Shown here: one piece after another, positions 14,720 to 20,959 of the stretch | How the letters are laid out: the number at the start of each line of letters is the position of its first letter | How positions within the stretch are numbered: position 1 is the stretch's first letter | DNA from: an uncultured Acetatifactor sp. | Lineage (GTDB): Bacteria; Bacillota; Clostridia; Lachnospirales; Lachnospiraceae | Assembly (NCBI GenBank): GCA_910587555.1 | Contig: CAJULV010000024.1 | Coordinates: 1-24,999, forward strand | Direction: 5' to 3' | Length of the DNA: 24,999 nt | Notes under the pieces: model-generated | Seen by the model: the letters and a program-made list of their open reading frames with translations, nothing else | What the model was told of the DNA's origin: nothing | The model's database searches: none | Program-made: the position numbers and the translations under genes

Positions 14720-17671
14720 CTATTCTGCCAATCCTAAGCCAAACTCGGTACGCTTGTTGTCAATCTCGGCATTGATGTCTTCCAGCTGGATGTACAGCGT
14801 ATCAATAGGCTCCTGGTTCTCGGAAACAACTGCGGTAAACGAGTTTCTGATGACACGGCCTGTAATATAACCGCCGGGAATCTGGGGTTCCGAACGCAGA
14901 TCATCCAACAGCGACAGCACAACCTGCTTGAATTCATCCCTCAGACCGCCGTTGGCAATGGCGTTTACATTGGACACGGGCAGCTCTGCCGCCTCGCCGT
15001 TCACTGCCTTCAGCTCGTTGGAATACAATATTTGTGTTTCTTCACTGGTCCACCACTTCAGGAACTCCCATGCCTCCTGGGTCATACCGTCCTTCTCCAC
15101 CGTAGAAGCTACGATAAAGCTGGTGCCGATGATGCAGGCTGCGGAATGATCCACGGTGCCGTCTTCCTGTACAGTGCCGGGTATCCTTGCAATAGACCAT
15201 TTTCCCGCTATCTCAGGCGCGGACACATTCAGGGTATTTACATAGGTATAATCCACTATCATAAGCGGAATCTCACCGGTACGGAAACGGGTGGAAAGGT
15301 TTACGGAATAGGGAAGTCCCTGGTTGGTATAATATTCCGTCCACTCCTTAAACACAAGCATCTGCTCTGTCCGGTCCATCAGCGTATGGGTGTGGTCTTC
15401 GGAATACAGCTCATACCCCTGCTGATACAGCATGGACAGGAAAATACTGTTTACAGGCACTGTGGTGGAGCTGGTGCCGCCGCCCAGGGTCAGGTACTCA
15501 TTACTGCCCATGTACACATCCATATTGTCCGCTTCCAGATAAGGAATAATGGAAATCAAATCATCCCATGTCTCAGGCACTTCAAGACCCTTCGCTTCCA
15601 TAACATCCGTCCTGTAAATCATCACAGGGAAGGAAAGCTGATCAGGCAGACCGTACACGCCGCCTTCAAACTCCAGGAATCCCCTTGTGTCTGCAGGGAA
15701 GCGCTTAAATACTTCTTCAAAATCGGAAAACTGTGTCAAATCATATGCAGCGCCGCGATACGCAAAGTTGGTGGGCTGGCTGTAGGTGGACTGAAGCACC
15801 ACATCCGGTCCTTCCCCGGCTACTGTAGCGGGAAGCACGGTGTCGCCTCCTACCAGGTTCAGGTCAACCACGAAATTGGCATCTGTGAAAGCTGCGTTAA
15901 CCATCTTCTGAATGGTATCGTACTGACTTCTGGTATCTGCCGTGGTCCAGACTGTGAGCACCTTCTTGTTCGTATTGTCTGTTCCCTCCGCGTGTACCTT
16001 GAAGTCATTGGTAAAGGATCCGATAAAGGCATTCCATGTATGAGCCACATTGGCAAAGAAACCGCTGTTTGCCCTGGGAAGCTTGTAGCCGTCTCCTGCT
16101 ACCATCAGATAATCCAGCTCAAGAGGCAGGCTGTTGACGTCATTGACCCAGCTGCCCAATGCCGAAAGACTGTCATTGAAGTCTCCCAGATATTCCGCCA
16201 CATCATCAGGCCGCTTAATCAGCTTGACCATGGAATTCATCATATCCAGAACACTGGTGGTCTTGTTGGCGGACTCGCTGTCCTCGCCGAACATCCCCAT
16301 AACGGCATTCAGCCTGGTATACTCCGTCTCCAGGACATCCTTCATATGGGGCACATAATCGGTAATCTTATAATCACGATAAGGATCCGGATCGGTTCCA
16401 GTAACGGCTGTCAGTTCACGGTACAGCTCGTTTAAGTTATCCACGCTCTGGGAAGCCAGATCCACCGCTCCTGCCAGATCCCCCAATGTAGCAGTCATGG
16501 TAATCGTGTTGGTTCCTTCCTTCAGGTAGAAATAATAGTCCCCCTCATCTCCGCCCAGGTATGCGGTCTGCCAGTCAGAACCATACTCAAATTCAATCTG
16601 CGCCGCCTCCTCAAAGGGAAGTTCTCCATTGATGGTTAAACTGCGGGCAGAATAGAAGCCCTTATTCAGATACTGTTTAAAACGTACGCCGATCTTATAC
16701 AGCCCGGCCCGGTCAACATCCACATTCCAGGTAATCCCCTGACCCTCGGAAGCCCAGCTTTCGCCGCCGATGGTATTGTACAGGATATAACTGGGATGGT
16801 AAGGCTGTGTAGCGGCGGAAGTCCTGTCGTTCTTCGGAGACAGTGACGAGGAAGTCTTGTTTGCGGCATCCTCAGCCTGAACAATGACAGCGCCGTCCTG
16901 TACATTATTACTGCTGACAATCTCCGTCTCCAGTTCCTCTGTATACCGCTGATAATATTTCTGATAGGAAAGCACCTCGGATGCGGGAACCAGTGCGATC
17001 TCACTGATGCCCAGATTTCCCTGAGCAGATTCAAGCGTCACAGTGTTCTTTCCTTTGTCGAAATAAAACATATAGCTGCCCGATGCGCCCGTACTCTCGG
17101 AACTGAGATAGGCAACTCCGGGTCCTTCCTTCTGCACCTGTGTAGGAGCAGCCTGATTGCCCTTTGTATTCATCAGCCAGTTCTTGTTGTCATCCACCCA
17201 CAGGCGGTTGATTACGATATCCTCGCAGCCGTCAAACGGTAACTCCCCGTTTACATATAAATTGCGCAATATAGCCTGTGTACCGTTCACATCCGGATAA
17301 TAGGTAAGCTGAACGTGGTACAAACCGGCCTCTTCTACCGGAAACTCATATGTAAGGGAACCCTTTCCCTGTGTCCACAGAATGCCGTCGGATTCTGTCA
17401 GGCCTTCCATATCTGTCTCTGCATAATCGGAAGCCTTTACTGTAAGTGTCTCAGCCGCATCACTCACATATGTCTTGCCTGTTCCGGACAAATAATCCTG
17501 ATAGGTAACCTCAGATGCGTCCTCATAGCTGAGATACTTCGCCAGAACCGCCTCTCGGGTATCCGCGTAATCATCGGCGGAGGCAATCTTCAGAGCGACA
17601 ATCACCACGATGACCAGAGCGGCAAGAATGGATATATTGCGTATGCGCGTTTTATTCTTTTTCTTTTTCAC
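14720..17671 (-). CDS. Membrane-anchored solute-binding protein with two CBM-like domains
   Basis: A 983-residue protein, about twice the size of a normal sugar-binding protein. A basic start and a hydrophobic helix (12-30) act as an anchor; ASA (30-32) could also be a signal peptidase I site, and there is no lipobox Cys. Two similar beta-sandwich modules follow (about 65-230 and 258-405), each with an AGLY segment, the motif NGELPF (141-146 and 348-353) and a GxNT(V/I)T.. strand. They resemble CBM6/35-type domains. A helical linker (about 405-560) leads to a MalE-type domain (565-975) with GPDVVLQ (621-627) and GLPDQLSFPVMIYRTDV (674-690). The start is GTG with AAGGG 8 bases upstream. It probably hands ligand to permease pair 1. 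Confidence 0.88.
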   Translation of the reverse strand: MKKKKNKTRIRNISILAALVIVVIVALKIASADDYADTREAVLAKYLSYEDASEVTYQDYLSGTGKTYVSDAAETLTVKASDYAETDMEGLTESDGILWTQGKGSLTYEFPVEEAGLYHVQLTYYPDVNGTQAILRNLYVNGELPFDGCEDIVINRLWVDDNKNWLMNTKGNQAAPTQVQKEGPGVAYLSSESTGASGSYMFYFDKGKNTVTLESAQGNLGISEIALVPASEVLSYQKYYQRYTEELETEIVSSNNVQDGAVIVQAEDAANKTSSSLSPKNDRTSAATQPYHPSYILYNTIGGESWASEGQGITWNVDVDRAGLYKIGVRFKQYLNKGFYSARSLTINGELPFEEAAQIEFEYGSDWQTAYLGGDEGDYYFYLKEGTNTITMTATLGDLAGAVDLASQSVDNLNELYRELTAVTGTDPDPYRDYKITDYVPHMKDVLETEYTRLNAVMGMFGEDSESANKTTSVLDMMNSMVKLIKRPDDVAEYLGDFNDSLSALGSWVNDVNSLPLELDYLMVAGDGYKLPRANSGFFANVAHTWNAFIGSFTNDFKVHAEGTDNTNKKVLTVWTTADTRSQYDTIQKMVNAAFTDANFVVDLNLVGGDTVLPATVAGEGPDVVLQSTYSQPTNFAYRGAAYDLTQFSDFEEVFKRFPADTRGFLEFEGGVYGLPDQLSFPVMIYRTDVMEAKGLEVPETWDDLISIIPYLEADNMDVYMGSNEYLTLGGGTSSTTVPVNSIFLSMLYQQGYELYSEDHTHTLMDRTEQMLVFKEWTEYYTNQGLPYSVNLSTRFRTGEIPLMIVDYTYVNTLNVSAPEIAGKWSIARIPGTVQEDGTVDHSAACIIGTSFIVASTVEKDGMTQEAWEFLKWWTSEETQILYSNELKAVNGEAAELPVSNVNAIANGGLRDEFKQVVLSLLDDLRSEPQIPGGYITGRVIRNSFTAVVSENQEPIDTLYIQLEDINAEIDNKRTEFGLGLAE

Positions 17672-17693
17672 CCCATCAGCCCTTTCTTAACAA

Positions 17694-17733
17694 TGTGGCT
17701 GCGCTCCTATTTACCATAGAATACACAGCCACA
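17694..17733. repeat. Inverted repeat between the two solute-binding protein genes
   Basis: TGTGGCTG (17694-17701) and CAGCCACA (17726-17733) are exact complements around a 24-base loop that can itself pair CTAT with ATAG. It lies in the 109-bp gap after the first solute-binding protein gene and has no T tract. Such hairpins often protect the 3' end of a binding-protein mRNA, so that it is expressed more than the permeases. That role is an inference. Confidence 0.5.
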
Positions 17734-17780
17734 ATGTACAACCACTATACTCTAAGCCTTTTCAGCCAAAGTGTTCCTTC

Positions 17781-19484
17781 TTACTTCAATCCCTGATCCT
17801 TCAGCTTGGCTTCACCCATAGCCTTGATCGCTTCGCCGGAAGCCTTTGCATCCTTGCCGACAGCGATAACGAAGTAACCGTTTCTGCTGAAAGGTACATA
17901 GCCTGCATCGGACAGAGCCTTACAGTAATCGATCTTCACGTTACTGGAAAGCCAGTTCCAGATCTGCCAGTCTTCTTCCTGAGTAAACTGCTTCATATCA
18001 TCAGGAGAGTAGTTTACATTACCTGCGGGCTGGCCGTTCTTCTCAGCCGTATAAGCATTGATCCATGCCTGTCCGGAACCGGAACCGGGTGTCATGCCTG
18101 CGGGTGTGGTGCTGGAAACGCTTCTCATATCCTCGTACTCACGAACGATCTGGAACAGAACCCAGTCGGGGATATCCTTGGAACCTTCGCCTCTGTACTC
18201 TGCGCCGGATACCAGAACGTTTGTAAAGTCAACACGTGCTACAAAATAATTGCTCAGGATAGGCAGGCCGTTCTCGTCAAATCCTGTCACTTCACACTCA
18301 GGACCCCAAGGATAAGGAACGATACCCCAGTCAACGGTGGTACCCATCTTGGATCCTGCAGGGTCTACATGCTGCCAGTTCTGTACGTTTGCAAGTACAT
18401 GAGTATTAGCGCCTGCATATCCGCACATGTCATCCAGGTTGTAAGGCATGCTTACATTTCCTTCGTCCTCTACCAGAGTGTTGTCAGGTCCCTCGGAATA
18501 TCCGGTAATAGGAGGAGCTACCTGGGCTGCCTGCAGATCCTTGTAGAAATTCAGAGCAGCTATGTAACGCTCGTCGTCCAGATTGATTTCGCCGTCAGGG
18601 GAAATACCCATCACGCCGTTGGTGCCGCCTGCCATAAATGCATAATGGCTGGGTGCAAGGCCGATTGCATAGGAGCCTGCAGGAAGCTTACTCTGCAGCT
18701 CTGTAAGGTATGTCTTGGCATCCTCATAGCTCCACTTGCCTTCCTTGAACATGTCGCCGGGTGTCTTCTCCATTCCTACACTCTTGAGGTACTCACGATT
18801 GTAGCAGAGTACGAAGCACTCACCGATATTGTCATAGGTAAATCCGTAGTCAACGCCGTTCCAGGAAGCAGCGTCAATGAAGGCGCTTCCCATCTTCAGC
18901 TTATCCCTGTCCTCAACGGTGGCAAGGAAGTTACGGATCTGCAGCATGGTTCCGGGTCCCTTCATGAAGATGTCGGCATAACCCAGTCCGTTGGTGAAGC
19001 CGTTCAGGATAGCTTCGCCTTCGTCAACACCCTGGCTGTTCTCCAGCGTAACCATCTCAAACTTACAGTTGTATTTCTCCTCCAAAGCGTGGAGATACTC
19101 CCACTTTTTCTCGTAATTGGCAGATTTTGCAGGATCGTCTTTGTCTGCCTCAAGGGTAGAGTCAAAGATCTGCTCTGCTGCGATTCTGATGGTAGCGCCG
19201 TTACAGTCATATGCTTCCCACTCCGGCAGAGGCTGATCAGCAGATGCTGTTGTATCTTCGCCGCCTGCTTCCTCGGAACTCTCTGTACCGGACTCCTCAG
19301 AAGACTCCTCACCGCTCTCTTCAGGAGTGCTTTCTGCCCCCCCTTGTTCCTCGCTGGAACTTTCTGAAGAAGATTCAGGTGCGCTGCTGTTGGTACCGCT
19401 GTCATTGCCGCATCCAGCCATGCTGCCTGTCATTGCAACTGCCATTGCAAGCGCCAGGGCTTTAGTCAGTGCTTTCTTTTTCAA
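17781..19484 (-). CDS. Extracellular solute-binding lipoprotein (sugar ABC transporter)
   Basis: A 567-residue lipoprotein with lipobox MAGC (Cys25). A very acidic Ser/Glu/Gly linker (about 29-75) would hold the binding domain away from the membrane. The rest is a type-1 sugar-binding fold of the large clostridial kind: GATIRIAAEQI (near 95), a YADIFMKGPG block and a C-terminal NGYFVIAVGKDA. The start codon is TTG at 19484, chosen because AAAGGAGG lies 8 bases upstream and the following residues form a normal signal peptide. It is the first gene of the operon, behind a strong promoter, as expected for the most abundant component. Which permease pair it feeds is not clear. Confidence 0.9.
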   Translation of the reverse strand: MKKKALTKALALAMAVAMTGSMAGCGNDSGTNSSAPESSSESSSEEQGGAESTPEESGEESSEESGTESSEEAGGEDTTASADQPLPEWEAYDCNGATIRIAAEQIFDSTLEADKDDPAKSANYEKKWEYLHALEEKYNCKFEMVTLENSQGVDEGEAILNGFTNGLGYADIFMKGPGTMLQIRNFLATVEDRDKLKMGSAFIDAASWNGVDYGFTYDNIGECFVLCYNREYLKSVGMEKTPGDMFKEGKWSYEDAKTYLTELQSKLPAGSYAIGLAPSHYAFMAGGTNGVMGISPDGEINLDDERYIAALNFYKDLQAAQVAPPITGYSEGPDNTLVEDEGNVSMPYNLDDMCGYAGANTHVLANVQNWQHVDPAGSKMGTTVDWGIVPYPWGPECEVTGFDENGLPILSNYFVARVDFTNVLVSGAEYRGEGSKDIPDWVLFQIVREYEDMRSVSSTTPAGMTPGSGSGQAWINAYTAEKNGQPAGNVNYSPDDMKQFTQEEDWQIWNWLSSNVKIDYCKALSDAGYVPFSRNGYFVIAVGKDAKASGEAIKAMGEAKLKDQGLK

Positions 19485-19516
19485 TTTCTTATCCTCCTTT
19501 AATTTGTTTATGACCT

Positions 19517-19533
19517 CTTAATATGAAATTAAG
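19517..19533 (-). promoter_or_regulatory. Small hairpin in the transport-operon leader
   Basis: CTTAAT (19517-19522) and ATTAAG (19528-19533) form a perfect 6-bp stem with a 5-base loop, a few bases after the predicted transcription start. No T tract follows. It could stabilise the 5' end of the mRNA or be an operator. The GH130 transcript also begins with an inverted repeat, of different sequence. Confidence 0.3.
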
Positions 19534-19543
19534 ATTAGTTATA

Positions 19544-19572
19544 ATTTTATAATCATTTGAACATTTTGTCAA
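19544..19572 (-). promoter_or_regulatory. Main promoter of the transport operon
   Basis: Minus strand TTGACA (plus 19567-19572), exactly 17 bases, TAAAAT (plus 19544-19549). This is near-consensus for the housekeeping sigma factor in an AT-rich region. The predicted leader to the TTG start of the first solute-binding protein is about 50 bases. Confidence 0.8.
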
Positions 19573-19602
19573 CTATTTTTTTAATATATGTTTCCTCTAT
19601 TG

Positions 19603-19638
19603 TTGATAATACCCAACCAAAATTTTACTTTTGATAAT
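19603..19638. promoter_or_regulatory. Paired TTGATAAT direct repeats between divergent promoters
   Basis: TTGATAAT occurs at 19603-19610 and again at 19631-19638, 28 bases apart, midway between the two divergent promoters. Direct repeats in this position can be binding sites for an AraC-type activator or another regulator. The region is AT-rich, so chance is a real alternative. The rest of 19485-19729 holds only the two promoters and the ribosome binding sites. Confidence 0.25.
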
Positions 19639-19665
19639 TTACGGACTCAACTTTAAAATCAATTA

Positions 19666-19694
19666 TTTACTTCACCCATATAAAATGCTATAAT
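19666..19694 (+). promoter_or_regulatory. Promoter of the CBM9-like gene
   Basis: TTTACT (19666-19671), 17 bases, TATAAT (19689-19694), a perfect -10 box. AGAGAGG at 19714-19720 is the ribosome binding site for ATG 19730. It diverges from the transport-operon promoter, with about 94 bp between the two -35 boxes. Confidence 0.75.
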
Positions 19695-19729
19695 CAGGGC
19701 AAATCTAGTAAAAAGAGAGGTTTTTCATT

Positions 19730-20797
19730 ATGAGTACAAATTACCGTATACCGGTTCCGGCTGTAGGCTTTCGGCCGCCTGTTTACATCTGCCGTTACAA
19801 TGACAAGCCCTTTCATCTGGACGGCCGCCTGGATAAGGATTTCTGGAAAGATATCCCCTTCACAGATGAGTTTCCGGACATTGAAGGCTCCATCCGTCCC
19901 GTTCCCAGGTTTCGTACCCGGGCCAAGCTGGCATGGGATCAGGAGAATCTCTATATCGGCGCCGTTTTGGAGGGCGATGAAATTTGGGCGAACCTGACAG
20001 AACATGACTCCGTTATCTTCAATGACAATGACTTTGAAATCTTCATCGATCCGGATTCCGATACTCAGGCTTATTATGAATATGAGATGAATGCCCTGAA
20101 TACCACCTGGGACCTGCTCTTAACCAAGGCTTACAGGGACAACGGAAAGCCTGTGAACGGCCTTGAAATCCGCGGAATGCGCAGTGCCGTACATATTGAA
20201 GGCGAACTGAACAATCCCGATGCGCACAGCCGTTTCTGGTCCGTGGAAGTGGTAATGCCCTTTGCCGCTCTGCAGGAATGCGCTGCCGAAAGCCGGCCTC
20301 CCGTCTCAGGTGAGTACTACCGGGTCAATTTCTCCAGAGTACAGTGGAAGGTGGATGTCGTGGACGGCGCTTTCCGGAAAAGGCTTTCGGCGGAAACCGG
20401 AAACCCTCTTCCCGAAGATAACTGGGTGTGGGCGCCTACCGGCGTTATCAATATTCACTATCCGGAGCTGTGGGCCTTTGTGTTCTTCGCCGGACAGGGA
20501 GATGGGGAAAAGGACATCTCCGTCCCGGAAGACGAATACCGCAAATGGGAGCTTCGCAAGCTCTATTATGCCCAGCAGGCATGCCTTGACGAGAGCGGGC
20601 AGTATGCCGACAGCCTGGAACGGCTGAAGGAGATTCTGGCCCGAATCAGCCCCTGTGAGGAGAACCGGACCGTGAGTGAATTGGACTACAGGCTGCATAC
20701 GACACCTCACAGCTTTGAAATTTCCTGCCCTTCTGCGGACGGGAAGCATTTACTTTCCGTTTTCTCGGACGGAAAGGCCACTGCATTTCCCCTGTAA
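19730..20797 (+). CDS. CBM9-like carbohydrate-binding protein, no signal peptide
   Basis: A 355-residue protein, the only gene on the plus strand. It matches the carbohydrate-binding family 9-like group: LDGRLDKDFWKDIPFTDEF (30-48), AKLAWDQENLYIGAVLEGDEIWANLT (65-90), DNDFEIFIDPDSD (99-111), then EYEMNALNTTWDLLL (117-131) and a C-terminal NFSRVQWKVD...NWVWAPTGVINIHYPE (200-246). CBM9 modules bind the reducing ends of sugars. There is no signal peptide or enzyme domain, so it should stay in the cytoplasm as a stand-alone binder. Its place, divergent from the transporter operon, is one often taken by a regulator, but no DNA-binding motif is visible. Confidence 0.85.
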   Translation: MSTNYRIPVPAVGFRPPVYICRYNDKPFHLDGRLDKDFWKDIPFTDEFPDIEGSIRPVPRFRTRAKLAWDQENLYIGAVLEGDEIWANLTEHDSVIFNDNDFEIFIDPDSDTQAYYEYEMNALNTTWDLLLTKAYRDNGKPVNGLEIRGMRSAVHIEGELNNPDAHSRFWSVEVVMPFAALQECAAESRPPVSGEYYRVNFSRVQWKVDVVDGAFRKRLSAETGNPLPEDNWVWAPTGVINIHYPELWAFVFFAGQGDGEKDISVPEDEYRKWELRKLYYAQQACLDESGQYADSLERLKEILARISPCEENRTVSELDYRLHTTPHSFEISCPSADGKHLLSVFSDGKATAFPL

Positions 20798-20876
20798 GGC
20801 AGAAGTATGTTCAGACTGCTATGCCTTTCTGCTCCCAGCAGGGGCAACTGCAGCCGAATACCCGTAATATTGTAAA

Positions 20877-20924
20877 AGACAGGACATGGTAATCGTTCAA
20901 ATGGAACGTCACCATGTCCTGTCT
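20877..20924. terminator. Perfect 14-bp stem hairpin between convergent genes
   Basis: AGACAGGACATGGT (20877-20890) and ACCATGTCCTGTCT (20911-20924) are exact complements. The 20-base loop holds a second stem, CGTTC with GAACG. On the minus strand the stem is followed by TTTT (plus 20873-20876), so it best serves TGL-B, which ends 35 bp away. It may also stop transcription from the CBM9-like gene, although the T tract on that side is poor. Confidence 0.75.
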
Positions 20925-20959
20925 ATTCCTGTCAGCAGCTCCTCATTTCCGTGTCTGAT

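Noticed and set aside
15032..16435. Plus-strand open frame of about 470 codons opposite the CBM/solute-binding fusion
   Set aside because: Antisense shadow with no recognisable domain; the real gene on the minus strand is well supported.
19250..19400. Low-complexity repeat in the first binding-protein gene as a separate repeat element
   Set aside because: It is the coding sequence of the Ser/Glu-rich linker and stays in frame.
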